Source of the DNA: Tolypeutes matacus
Lineage: Eukaryota > Chordata > Mammalia > Cingulata > Chlamyphoridae
Length of the DNA stretch: 64,000 nucleotides
NCBI GenBank assembly: GCA_026826555.1
Contig: JAKSZT010039123.1
Coordinates: 828,196 to 892,195, forward strand
Direction: 5' to 3'
Shown piece by piece: positions 23,111 through 34,149 of this stretch (its first letter is position 1; each line of letters begins with the position of its first letter). The notes beneath the pieces were generated by a model, which was given only the letters and a program-made list of their open reading frames with translations, was not told the origin of the DNA and did not search any database. The position numbers and the translations under genes were made by a program.

Positions 23111-23334
23111 TATAGTCATTTTGCTTTGTCTGCATTCTAGCTCTGCATTCTTAACACTGATGGATTACCTTATCCAGGCTTGGTCTTAGGAGGTCTTACC
23201 CCAGCATTGTTCAATAATTATCAAAGAGAGTGTCCTGTCTCTCCTGAAATATAGGAGGACCCTGGGCATGAAGATACCAGAATTTATGTGTAAGTGTAGG
23301 TGTAGATGTAGGTGTAGGTAAATATATATTTCTC

Positions 23335-23700
23335 CCTCACACTTTTAGGTTTTTGTAAATCTCAAACCTAGTACAAAGTCAAAAGAATATTATAATGAGC
23401 ACTTGTATTCCCACCACCTGGATAGATAATATTTTAATCAAAATTGCTTTCTCTTTCTCCCTCCCTCATTCCCTACATCAGTTTTGTCGGACTCATTTGA
23501 AAGTGAACTGTAGACAATACAATCCTTCACAAGTAAATATTAAGCATGCAGTCCCCAAAGTAGATTCTTATACATAACCACAATATCATTTTCACACCAA
23601 GGAATATTATGTTAATCTAACAATATCATCAGTATGCAAACATATATGAATTTTCACTATTGTCCTAAAAATGACTTTTACACCTGTTGCTTGATTGTTG
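23335..23700 (-). repeat. LINE-1 (L1M-type) 3' UTR fragment, antisense
   Basis: The plus-strand order 'agtacaaagtcaaaagaata', 'attcccaccacctgg', 'ttgctttctctttctccctc', 'tacataaccacaatatca' and 'tattgtcctaaaaatgact' matches old L1 3' ends read in reverse. Confidence 0.55.
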
Positions 23701-23779
23701 TTTACCAATAAATAATAATTCATGCTACTATTTGGTTGTTATGTCTGCTTAATTTCTTTCAATCTAGATTAACCCCCCT

Positions 23780-23782
<3 letters not shown>

Positions 23783-23810
<28 letters not shown>
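23783..23810. repeat. (AT)14 microsatellite
   Basis: Fourteen uninterrupted AT dinucleotides. Confidence 0.95.
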
Positions 23811-23813
<3 letters not shown>

Positions 23814-24039
23814 AAATAACATTGTGGTTTTTAAAGACTCTAGGCCAGTTTGTGTGTGTTGGGAATGGAATTTAGCAACCAGTAGGTGGGCACTAGCTCT
23901 GCTTATTGCTGTGGCTCTCATTGCTACTGGGCATTCTCAGTGAACAGAGAGAAGACATTTAAGAAAATTTTAAAAATACATCTACTTTTCTCCATTCCTG
24001 ATGATGCTGACAATTTTAGCCTCCATTCTCTTTCTCCTA

Positions 24040-24640
24040 GACTATTATAACAAACTCCTAACTGGTTTCCTTTCCTTCTTTTTCTCCACCTCCACTTTTG
24101 CCTTTCTAATACCTTATACACAGTTAAGCCTGTGCAAACTTCTATAATGCACAAGCCTCCCATGGCTGACTCTGAAACCTAGAATGAAGACCAAACATTT
24201 CAGTAAAGTCTGAAAGGATCCACAGAATTGCTATCTTTCATTTCTGTCTCATGACCCTCCAATACACATATTCATATCTCATGCTGAGCCACAGCTTCCC
24301 GCTCACCTTTCCACAAGCACACCACATTCTTCTACGCCTCAGGTTCCCCCACATACTTTTCCCTTTATCTGATGTGCACTACCCCTGCCCTACCTGACAA
24401 ACTCCCACTCACTTTTCAGTCTCCTTCCTATCTGACTCCTCTTTTACTTCCCCTTGTCAGGGTCAGTAAACCGTCTCCTGGATTCCTGTAGCCCTTTGTA
24501 TGTACCTCCCACGACCTTATTACACTTTACTATAATTGTGCATTTACAGGCTTCTGTTCTCCAATGGAGGGAAGAGCCTATGTCTCGTTCACTTTAGAAT
24601 CTCTAGTGCTGAGCACAGGTCCTTGCACAAGTTTACTGGA
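24040..24640 (+). repeat. L2 fragment
   Basis: L2-type order: 'ctagactattataacaaact', 'caagcctcccatggctgac', 'tgaagaccaaacattt', and near the end 'atggagggaagagcctatg' and 'gtgctgagcacaggtcc'. It ends 200 bp before the third receptor's stop codon. Confidence 0.7.
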
Positions 24641-24835
24641 CAAAATATCTGAAGTCAAAGAGTGCATGAGGGAGTCCAGACTGTTCTTTCCCCATAACTG
24701 TGAAGATATCCATTTGCTTGTCATACTCTTGACAGTGGGACTGGGTCAGAGCCCTGGATAAAGGCTTGCTGGATATAAGATAAGACTCTTTGGCAAGATG
24801 CTCCCCTCAGATGCTATGGATATTTCTTGGTGTCA

Positions 24836-25798
24836 TCAGCCTTGGCCCTTCCTCTTCAGAACCCTCAGCATGGCCTCTCTGATGGGCCTGGATTTGACAC
24901 TGTAAATGATGGGGTTGAGCACAGGGGGTATCACCAGGTACACATAGGCAACCATGGCATGTACAATTTGAGGCAGGTGCCTCCCAAAACGGTGGATCAT
25001 GGACACACCTATGACAGGGATGTAGAAAACCAGAACAGCTAAGATATGAGAAACACAGGTGTTGAGGGCCCGAAGGTGCTCCCGGGGAGAGGCCAGCCCC
25101 ATCACTGTATGAAGGATGAGAGTATAGGATAGGACAATAAGCAGGGAGTCTACACCCACCGTGGATAGAACCACATAGAGTCCATAAAGAATGTTGACAG
25201 TAATGTCAGCACAAGCCCGTTTCATGACATCTGCATGGAAACAGAAAGAGTGGGACAGGAGGGTCTTGTTAGGGCAGAAGTTCAGACGTTTAAGCAGAAA
25301 GGGCACTGGGAAGAGGGATACAGTGGCTCGAGCCACAATGGCCAGCCCAATCCTGATAATGACATTATGTGTGAGGACAGCAGCATAGCGAAGAGGGTTG
25401 GAGATGGCCACAAAGCGATCAAACGACATGGCCAGGAGCACCGACGACTCCACCACAGAGAAGGAGTGGAGTAAGAACATCTGGACCAGGCAGGCATTGA
25501 AGCCGATAAGCCTGTGGTCAAACCAGAGCACAGCCAGGGTGGTGGGCAGTGTGGACAAGGTGAGGCCCACATCGGTGAGGGCCAGCATGGACAGGAAGTA
25601 GTACATGGGCTGGTGCAGGCTGGGGGTCCTCCTCACAGCCAGGAGGATCAGGCAGTTTCCACTGAGGGCCACAGAGTACATGGAGGAGAAGGGGATGGAG
25701 ATCCAGCCATGAACGGCCTCCATCCCTGGGATGCCAACCATCAGGAAAGCAGGTGGCTGGAAGAAGGAGATGGTGGCATTGGCCTGGGAAGGGAGCAT
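24836..25798 (-). CDS. Olfactory receptor, class I, family 51 (tandem copy 3)
   Basis: An intact 320-aa odorant receptor, the third member of the tandem set, again with its whole coding sequence in one exon. Seen: sequon at N7; GN at 47-48; LHQPMYYFLSMLALTD (61-76); Cys103; SFDRFVAISNPLRY (125-138); ECL2 cysteines 175, 186 and 196 with HSFCFHAD, where Ala replaces the Pro of the other copies; TCVSH (247-251); TM6 with FYIPV where copies 1 and 2 have FFFPG and FFIPG; PPVLNPIIYS (291-300). The TM6 aromatic-Y-x-P form is the common one for this family. The C-terminus is basic (VLKRKGQG). No inactivating change is seen. Probably expressed in olfactory neurons; ligand and orthologue not assigned. 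Confidence 0.93.
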   Translation of the reverse strand: MLPSQANATISFFQPPAFLMVGIPGMEAVHGWISIPFSSMYSVALSGNCLILLAVRRTPSLHQPMYYFLSMLALTDVGLTLSTLPTTLAVLWFDHRLIGFNACLVQMFLLHSFSVVESSVLLAMSFDRFVAISNPLRYAAVLTHNVIIRIGLAIVARATVSLFPVPFLLKRLNFCPNKTLLSHSFCFHADVMKRACADITVNILYGLYVVLSTVGVDSLLIVLSYTLILHTVMGLASPREHLRALNTCVSHILAVLVFYIPVIGVSMIHRFGRHLPQIVHAMVAYVYLVIPPVLNPIIYSVKSRPIREAMLRVLKRKGQG

Positions 25799-25846
25799 CT
25801 TTGGAAGGCAGATGAGGTTTCCAGAATGATGTCACCTCTTCAAACT
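25799..25846 (-). other. 5' UTR and predicted 3' splice site of receptor copy 3
   Basis: On the minus strand a strong acceptor, 'cttgtttttctgctcag', ends at 25845. The exon starts at 25844, 46 nt before the ATG. This is the best polypyrimidine tract of the three paralogues. Confidence 0.75.
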
Positions 25847-25899
25847 GAGCAGAAAAACAAGGAGAAAAGACAAAATGATTGGGAAACACCAGCTCTGAC

Positions 25900-26590
25900 A
25901 TTAGATGACATGGATTCTAGAACAATAAGAAAGATAATGAAAGTGAAGGAGAGTTAAAAGTTCTTAATCTAGAACAAATTAGGGGATGGCTGCAACCTAA
26001 ACTTATTGACTGCAAAAGTTTCATTTGATAGTGTGAAATAGTGATCTCTTCACATATTGAACAAAGAAATGCTTTCCTTAAAAAAATGTGAGATGATCCT
26101 GAAGGGCCTTAACAAATGCTCTATTTATACAAAATCAGTTGCTTCAATGGAATATGTTGCAAACAAAGTCTAGAAGACTGAAGCGTTGACTACAGGGACT
26201 TGTTATCTTTCTTTTCTTAGAATCAACCTCCAAATCCTAAAATGGACAAACAAATAAAACAAAATGGCCTATAACTAAGTCAATAGAAGAACATATAAGG
26301 GAGATAGCCACCCCAAAAGTAGTTTAGCTGAGATTTAAACCCAGTAAAAATAGGATTGGGAGTTAAGAGGGTTTTTTTCTATGATCCCTGGGTTATGTGT
26401 AGCCAGTGTAATCAGCTCGCTCTGAAAATAAAAAGAACCAAATGTTTTTAGAGAGGTGGGGATTGGAGTCACATTATTATTACAAGGTCGAGGATTGTGC
26501 ATAGTTTCCTAGGAATTTTTAAAGAAATGATAGGAAATTAAAGTTGCTGGCTGTGTATGTTCAGTCATCCTTCTCTCAACATCTGCTGTT
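25900..26590. other. Leader-intron sequence of receptor copy 3
   Basis: AT-rich, no gene and no confidently recognised repeat. Confidence 0.35.
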
Positions 26591-26594
26591 TTTG

Positions 26595-27900
26595 AGCAAA
26601 TATCAGACCCTGATAGAACTTACCACATTCAAGGATGAGTAACAGAAATGCTATATCATAGAATTTGTACACACATATTTTGTAAAAATTGAAAGATATA
26701 TAATGAGTTAAAAATATGTAATATATTCTTTGAAATAAGTCATTAGTACAGGAAAGTACATTCTATATAAAACATTTTCTAAATTCTTAAGGAAATTAAG
26801 CAAAACACAGACCAAATTAAAATTTATATTAGAGTATAAAATGAATTGTTAATAAAGTAGGAAAATGAAAAGCAAAAATTAGAACAAAGGAAATAACATG
26901 AGGAAAATAATAAAAGCCATTATAAAATTTAAAACATTCTTATAAAAAAGGATCAACACTGTATAGTCCATGCTCAGTGGCAATACCCCATATCGGAATC
27001 CCTATATTTTTTGTGTAACATTTATGTAATCTAAGTATCTTTTAAAAAATAAGAAATATATATTAAAAAAAGCACCAATACTGCTTGTAGCATTCAGAGA
27101 TATGGAGAGCAAGATTGAGAATAATGAAACAAAATTAAATTAAAACAATGGCAAGAGTAATTAGAGTATAATAGATAGACTAAATAAATAATGTAATTCT
27201 AAACATAGTAAGTATTCCTGAAATACGTAAAAGAAAAAAAAGACAGAAAATATCCAAATAAATAATAAAATAATATTTATCTGGAAAAGAAAACAAATGA
27301 ATCTTTATATCAAAGCATTTATTATTTACCAGCTAATAAATACTAATGAATAAGCAAACCTAAATGTATGCTCAGGTATAGCTATTGTATTTCAATGCAG
27401 TCAGAAAAATCCAGATTGAGGAAAACGTGACAAGACAAAATTCTATTGTTTTCCACAAATAAATTGCAAAGAAATTAAAGAAGAGGGGTAGCTATAGATT
27501 ACAAGGTATTTGTCTCATATCAACCAAATGCCATGTGTGAGCCTTGCTAGGTTCTTGTTTTGAGCAAGCCAACTATAAAAAGTGAACAAACTAATAGACA
27601 AAAATACTTTCATGGGATAATTTAGAAAATGTGACTATTGCTTGAATTTTTGATAATTAATACTTGAGAGTGTCATTATAATATTTTGGTTATGTTTTAA
27701 TATTTTTTAATATATGGTGATACAATGGGCTAGACTGACTTCAACATAAGTGGGGAACTCTGTGACAGGAAGTGTGTGCATTTATACATGCAAGATTGAC
27801 TGGGAGCAGATGATGATGGAAACTGTATATGGATATATAGAGAGTCATTGTATCCTCTCTCTACTTTTAAGGAATTTTGAACTTTTTCATAACAGAACAG
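26595..27900 (+). repeat. Old LINE-1/HAL1-like AT-rich fragment
   Basis: The plus strand is strongly A-rich, with an L1/HAL1-like closing order near 27640-27900 ('gatacaatgggctagac', then 'ctctctacttttaaggaattttg'). Frames are destroyed. The family name is tentative. Confidence 0.4.
26951..27075 (+). mobile_element. Short LINE-1 3' UTR-like insertion
   Basis: A ~125-bp tail piece nearly matching 49020-49215: 'tccatgctcagtggcaat', 'cggaatccctatatttttt', 'gtaatctaagtatctttt', then A-rich sequence. It is a heavily 5'-truncated L1 copy inside older AT-rich sequence. Confidence 0.6.
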
Positions 27901-27904
27901 CAAA

Positions 27905-28790
27905 TTGATAGTAACAAAGTTTAATGGGAAAAAATTCTAGTTAAACATGGTGAGTTGCCTATGAATCTTTATCGACACTAGTGAGTGTAAAATGATAGAA
28001 AAAATGATCTAAGTTTTTAGATAAACTAAGTATTAACTCAGACAGAAGAACAGGTTGGGATATAAAGAGTGCAAACAATATTATGGCTGATGAATTAAAA
28101 TGAGGAAAAGTGCTATGTAATTTGGCAGAAATAGAACACTAAATTCTTGCAGAGAGAAGGTTATACTAAAATCCTTTTCAGAAGAACCAAGAATTGATAA
28201 ATCCAAGAGTGAGGATTGGGATTCAAAACAGGATGATTTTATAATGAGCAGCTATAGATCCCCTCTCCAACTGTCCCTTCTGCTTTTGCAAAATATACAT
28301 TATTTTCTGGAAAAATGCAACCAACAAGGCTCTGGACCCAGGGATGCCAGGCAGAAATGAAAGACAGACATTACTGAAAAACAAGAAAACCGAGGAAGAG
28401 TGAGACCATCCAGCCCTCTTTACCTACGCGGTTCACAGATGCCTGACAATCAGCTCTATTCTTCACCATCTGATGGCCAAATGGGGGACCTCCCAGCCAG
28501 AAGAGCGTGAACAGGAATTCCTTTGCAGAAATATCAGTCCAGATCAGGATGGCTGAGAGGCTGAACCAGTGCTCAGACTACCTCAGAATACCAGATGTGG
28601 AGAGAACTTGACACACCCTCTCAACCACTCCCTCTCTTGAGAGAGTAGAAGAGGCAGCCTCTTGTTAAAGCAGGGAATGGGGCTGCTGACTCTGATTGTC
28701 CTAGACTCTTTATTCCAACTGCTTATGTGTTATGTCTAGTGCCCTCCCACTGATATTTGTACCTGAGGTTGAGGTGCTGGCAGAGGATGG
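27905..28790. other. Unassigned stretch, leader intron of receptor copy 3
   Basis: No gene is seen. From about 28720 the sequence resembles the flank of the first paralogue's leader exon (10640-10740). Confidence 0.35.
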
Positions 28791-28870
28791 GAACTTTGAG
28801 CTCAATAATTTGGAACCTTATCCCTCTGGGTAATGGAAATGGGGATGCTTTGGGGCCTCAGGTTACTCAC

Positions 28871-29060
28871 CCTGGCTCTTGTCCCAAACTTCCCTGTTGC
28901 TCTACATCCTGAAGGAGCCCAGGATGTCTTGGAGACAGAGGGATGGAGTTTTATCTCACTGCAGAGGAAAGACTCAGGAGCAGTCCCTATCTCCAGGGAA
29001 GTTCCAGGCTTGGGCCCCAGAGTGATTCCACTTAGGTCCCTGAGGGATGGGAAAGTTGAG
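28871..29060 (-). other. Candidate non-coding leader exon of receptor copy 3
   Basis: On the minus strand the block ends at 28871 in the donor 'ccagg' then 'gtgagtaacc', the same ten bases after the cut as copy 1. It lies 3.0 kb upstream of the predicted acceptor at 25844. Similarity to the blocks at 10748 and 20981 continues for 150-200 bp. A TATA-like 'cttataaacc' on the minus strand at about 29158-29167 is a possible promoter, which would put the start near 29130. A plus-strand 78-codon frame here is chance. Confidence 0.5.
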
Positions 29061-29169
29061 CAAATTTAGAGATCAGTGACAGACAATATGTTGGAGGACC
29101 TTAGCAATAAGGGGTAAAGGGAGACCAGTATCATAGATTCTACAATATCCCCACCAGGTTTATAAGATT

Positions 29170-30185
29170 ATTTTCAGAGGCTGTCAGCTTCAACAACCAT
29201 CTGAGTTTGGGATTCTTGCAGGATAATCTTCCTGAAGCCTCCTGCAGGCTAGGGCACAGGATGTATACTGCAGGAGCCTGCGGTCTTGGCAGAAAGGGGA
29301 TCTGGAGTGATGTGTATGTGAGTCTAGAAGTGGTGGCCTAAACCCAGACTGGGGGAGTCAGGGAAGGCTTCCTAGAGGAGGTAGAGAGGGCACAGAACCT
29401 GTTCTCAGCTCTCATTCTAGGAAAGAGCCCAGGATTCTGTGCTTGAAGCACAGATTGGCAGAATCTGCCCACACTTCTAGCCTGGGACTGACCTGCTGAA
29501 CCAAACAGGTTCCAAGGAGGGAACTTGAACAGTGGAAAGAGCATAGGCTACAGAGCCATTTGGACCTGGGTTTGAATTCTTGTACCCCTCCTTTCTCACT
29601 CCCAATCCATACGTGCCCTGCGCTCAGCTCCTTCCTAAACCCGATTGGGCTATGGTCATTTACCTAGAACTACTTTCTAGGGACCCATTTGACTCTTCTC
29701 TTTGACTTTGGCTACACTTCTCCAGTTTGAACTGGGACTGGTCTGTCTGGCTACCTACCTTCCTCCTCCTGTGGTGATAAGCAAGCTTAGAGAAAAATCA
29801 CACAGACTTGAAAATTTATGTCAGAACATGCTATGAGCTTTAACCTGAGCACTCTCTTAGCACCACCACAATGCTTTCCTTTCAGTTTTTAAATTGTCAC
29901 CATTCTTCTCATGCTCTTACCCAGCCTGCTACTGCTATGATCAGAAGCTAATTTGATCTCCACACAGAAAATGGAGGCTACTGAGTGGATCTTCTCTGAG
30001 CCTCCTGCCCAAACATCTGCTGTCTTGCCCACTTCCAGTCCCACAGCTATGCTATGCCAGAGACGGATTCTAAAACAGAAGTTGCTTCTCTCTACCCTTT
30101 TAATAATTCTTTAATTCTTTGTTGGCTGCCTATCACTTATAGAAAAAAAAATTTTAAACTCCGTAGCACGACTCCCGAGTTTTTT
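29170..30185. other. Unassigned stretch upstream of receptor copy 3
   Basis: No gene is seen. About 29530-29590 is a plus-strand MIR-like scrap ('agccatttggacctgggttt'). Confidence 0.4.
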
Positions 30186-30189
30186 TTTA

Positions 30190-31545
30190 TTTTAATTAAG
30201 CCTTTTTATTTTGAGATAGTTGTATATTCGTTTGCAATTTTAAGAGATAATACAGAGAAATTCCCCGTACCCTTACCCAGTTGTCCCCAGTGTTATCTTA
30301 CTATAGTACAATATCATAATTAGGATATTGACATTGATACAGTTGAGATACAGAACATTTCCATCACCACAAGGATCCATCATGCATCCCTTTCATAGTC
30401 ATGCCCACTTTTTTTCTGTCCCCATCACCATCCCCTTTTTAGTCCCTGTCAACCACTAATTTCTATAATTTTGTCATTTCAAGAACGTTACATAAATGGA
30501 AACTTACAACATGCAATGTCTTTTGAAATTGGCTTTTTAATACTTAGCAAAATTCCTCTGGAAGTTCACCCAGGTTGTTGCATTTATCAATAGCTGATTC
30601 TTTTTTATTGCTGAGTAGTATCATATAGCATGGATGTACCACAGTGTGTTTAGCCTGTTGAAAGACATATGGGTTGCTTCCATTTTTGGCTATTATGAAA
30701 CAAGTTGTTGTAAACATCTGTGTACTCATTTTTGTGTGAACATAACTCTTCATTTCTCTGAGATAAATGCCCAGTAGTGCAAATGATCAGCCATGTGGTG
30801 ATTGCATGTTTATTTTTTTAAGAACCCATTACACTGTTTTCCATAGTGGTTGTAGCATTTTATAATTCTACTAGCAATGCATGAATGATCTAGTATCCAT
30901 TTTCTTATCAGCATTTGGTGTTGTCACTACTTTCAATTTCAGTCATTTTGATAGGTTTGTAGGGATATCTTACTGTAGTTTTAATTTGCATTTCTTAATG
31001 GTTCATAATGTTGAACATCTTTTCATGTCGTTATATGCCATCTGTATGTCTTTTTTAGGGAAATGTTTCTTCATGGGTTTTGCTCATTTTCTAATTAGAT
31101 TGTTTGCTTTTTTTTCTAGTTGAGTTTTGAGAGTTCTTTATATATTGTAGATACTAGTCCTTTGTTGGATATATCATTTGCAAATATTTTACTACTCTGT
31201 AAGTTGCCTTTTCATCCTCTTAATAGGGCCTTTCACAGAACAACAGTTTTTAATTTTAATCAAATCCAAATTTTTCCTTTTACATATTATGCTTTTTGTG
31301 TCAAGTCTAAAAACTCTTTGCTTAGCCCTAGATCCTTAAGATTTTTCTCCTGTTTTTTTTTTTTCTTTAAATTTTATCCTTTTGTAATTAGTTAGTGATC
31401 TACTTTGAATTAATTTTTTATAAGGCGTGAGGTTTAGGGAAATGTTCATTTTGTGCCTATAAATATCCAAATCCTCCAACACCATTTGTTGAAAAGGCTC
31501 TTTCCTCCAGTCATTGCTTTTACTCCTTTGTCAAAAATCAATTGG
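30190..31545 (-). mobile_element. LINE-1 (L1M-type) ORF2 end and 3' UTR, antisense
   Basis: The plus strand reads in reverse through an old L1: 3' UTR parts at 30190-30800 ('tttgagatagttgtatattc', 'tgggttgcttccattttt'), then the reversed ORF2 end ('gttttaatttgcatttctta' near 30980, 'tcaaaaatcaattgg' at 31531-31545). It is interrupted at 31545 by a younger insertion and resumes only briefly after 32285. Decayed and inactive. Confidence 0.75.
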
Positions 31546-32272
31546 CTTTTTAAAATAATGATTTTTTTAGAAGGTACCAGGGATTGAACCTGGGACATCA
31601 TAAATGTGAAGCAGGCACTCAACCCCTGAGCATCAGGCTCACCCAGGACAACCTGAACAAAAGGATGATAATGGACAAAGCCCATCCCTAGAAACAGGAG
31701 TATCTACAAGTGCAAGCAAGACAGCTCTATCCATCTGCCCCACGGGATCTAAGCCCCCTCTCAATGGGAAGCAAAGTGAGCATCACTATCCCAAAATCCA
31801 CAAGACTGAGGAATGAACAAACATAAAGGGGAATGAAAATATGGACTAAAGTAGACTTACTAGTATTCTAGTTATGGAAGAACTTGTAACATTGATATAA
31901 AGACATTGGTCATCAGAGGTTTCTGAGGGAAGGGAGAGGGAAAAATCAGGTGTAACACGGGGCATTTTTGGGCCATTGGACTTGTTCTGCATGATATTGC
32001 AATGATGGATATAAGCTATTATACATTTTGTCAAAACTCATATAATTGTGTGGTGCAAAGTGTAAACCATAATGAAAACTATAGACCATGGATAGTAGCT
32101 ATGCTTCAATATTTGTTCTTAATTGTAATAAACGTATCACGCTAATGAAAGACATTATTAATAGTGGAAATGTGAGAGGAGGAGGGGTTGGGGTATATGG
32201 GTATCTCCTATACTTTTGATGTAACTTCTTTAAAAATATGGAAAAAAATAAAGCATAAGTAAAATAAAAGAA
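31546..32272 (+). mobile_element. Chimeric retroposon: antisense SINE piece plus L1 3' UTR
   Basis: The insert is flanked by a perfect 13-bp duplication, 'aaaaatcaattgg' (31533-31545 and 32273-32285). About 31555-31628 is a tRNA-type DAS SINE fragment on the minus strand (reversed B-box 'ggattgaacctggga'). From about 31630 it is an L1 3' UTR-like sequence on the plus strand, ending A-rich near 32272. One duplication pair encloses both parts, which suggests that they arrived together. Confidence 0.7.
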
Positions 32273-32299
32273 AAAAATCAATTGGGCAGATAGTACAAA

Positions 32300-33470
32300 A
32301 GCCTCAGAGAAGCCAGGAGATAGGAGTGGGCCACCATTGTGCCCTGCCAGATGCTTGATCACCCATAGTTGAGCTCCAAGAGAAAGCATCTTAGATGAAG
32401 CTGCTATGTGCCTGATTGCCCACAGCTGCAACATGTTGAAACAGAATCTCTTGATGAGGTCTTAATTTGGACATTTTCACAGCCTTGGAACTCTAAGTTT
32501 TTACCCTAATAAATCCCCATTATGAAAGCCAGCCCATCTGATTCTTTGCATTGGTAGCCTTTAGCAAACTAAAACAGAAATTGGTACTGAGAGTGGGGTG
32601 CTGCTCCTACGTGAATACCAAAAATGTTGGAATGATTTCACAAATGGGTAAAGGGAAGATTCTGGAGCATTCTGGATTGCTTTGAAGAGACCATTAGTAG
32701 AAATGTGGATGCTAAAGTTACTTCCAAAGAGGCCTTAGAAGGAAATAATGAACATATTATTGGAAACTAGAGAAAAGGCAATCCTTGTTTCAAAGTTGCA
32801 AAGAATTTGGCAAAATTGACTGCTGATATTAGATGGAAGGCAGATTTTGAAAGTGACAAGCTTGGACATTTAGCTGAGGAGATTTCCAAACTAAATGTGA
32901 AAGACGCAGCCTGGTTTTTCCTTGCAACTTATAGTAAAATGGGAGAGGAAAGGGTTAAGCTGAGAATTGAACTTCTGGGCACAAAGAAACCTGGAATTGA
33001 TAGTTTGGAAATTCTGAGCTTCTTGAAAACAAGGCCTTAGAGAAGAAGGTCCCATTTGAGGACTTAACTGAACTTGGAACCAGGCAGCCATTTCCTTGCA
33101 AGTCAGGATTGGAAATGCAGTTATCCAGAAAAGATTTGTAGAAAGTCATATTGTCTGATGGTTTGGACCCCTGTTAAATGCATGCAAAACCAACATGGTT
33201 TATGTGGGATCTGTATGAATGAAACACTGCCAGCCTGAACTAAAAGGGACAGAAAAGGGAGCGATTGAAGGAAAAATGACTTCAAGAGCAAAACTGTGGA
33301 ACCTGATGTCTGGACTTAAGAGTTGATGTGGGAACTGGAGAGTGCTCTGCTCCAAAGAATCATTCAGGGATCCAAGCTGATAGAGACTTCCCCGTATTTT
33401 GTGCATGGCTTCCAATATTGCTTTGGAAATATAAGTCTTGTCAGTAGACTGGGCTGAGGGGATTATGTAG
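32300..33470 (+). mobile_element. ERVL-MaLR element: LTR end plus internal sequence
   Basis: About 32300-32575 looks like an LTR end ('aataaatccccattatgaaa', then 'gcctttagcaaactaaaac'). From 32580 the sequence follows the internal region of MaLR elements (THE1/MST/MLT type): 'gagagtggggtgctgctcct', 'attgctttgaagaga', 'ttagctgaggagatttcc'. No intact viral gene remains; the 77-codon frame at 32807-33040 is a relic. No second LTR was recognised. Confidence 0.7.
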
Positions 33471-33599
33471 GAAATTTAGAATCATGACTGGAATTATATA
33501 TGCATCAATTTCCCCCATATTACATTGGGGAAAATTCTATCCTATGGCTCCATTTAACTGAAGGGCTAACCTTGAAAGGTAGTTTATCTCTGTGGTCAA

Positions 33600-34140
33600 A
33601 GCAAAGTGAATTAAGTGTTGTGTACATATAACACATCTTTCTGCTACATAGAGTGATACCTCATGCCTTATATCAAATTAACTTCCAATGCCAGAAAGTA
33701 TTCTTGTAGAATATAAAACCACAAATGTAATGCTGGATAGAAACTTGGGATTTTAAAAAATAACCCAAAGATAGAAAAGGATGCTTTCAGATTGACAAAC
33801 TACCCAGAAGGCATGAAAGAATATTAATTCTAAGTAAAAATTTAAAAAAATTTCATATAGGAAAATAACACTTTAAGCAAGGTCAAAAGACAAATTACAG
33901 CCTGGGAAATCTTTTTTTTTTTTTTTTTTTTTTTTAAAGATTTTATTTATTTATTCATCCCCCCCTTGCTGCTTATGCTCGCTGGGTCACCTAACCACGC
34001 CGTGCGGGTGGGCTTGCCTTCACCAGGAGGCTCCCATATGGTAAACGGGAGCCCTACTGATTGAGCCACAGCCGCTTCCCAGCCTGGGAAATCTTGTAAG
34101 TCATTTATAAGAGCTAATTCGCTAGTATGTCAAGGCCCTA
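33600..34140 (+). repeat. LINE-1 ORF2 fragment
   Basis: A plus-strand L1 ORF2-like relic, for example 'ggtcaaaagacaaattacag' then 'cctgggaaatctt' interrupted by the SINE at 33914. Frames are broken. Confidence 0.5.
33914..34080 (-). mobile_element. DAS-type SINE lacking the B-box arm
   Basis: A minus-strand copy with a long T run at its low-coordinate end. The head, 'gggaagcggctgtggctcaa' on its own strand, ends at 34080. A 15-bp duplication, 'agcctgggaaatctt', flanks it (33899-33913 and 34081-34095). Compared with 22350-22546 it has lost about 22 bp, the whole B-box hairpin, at the junction 34030/34031. The A-box side and body are intact. Confidence 0.88.
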
Positions 34141-34149
34141 AAAATCATT

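Noticed and set aside
32807..33040. A 77-aa protein gene
   Set aside because: It is part of the MaLR internal sequence and is a chance remnant frame.
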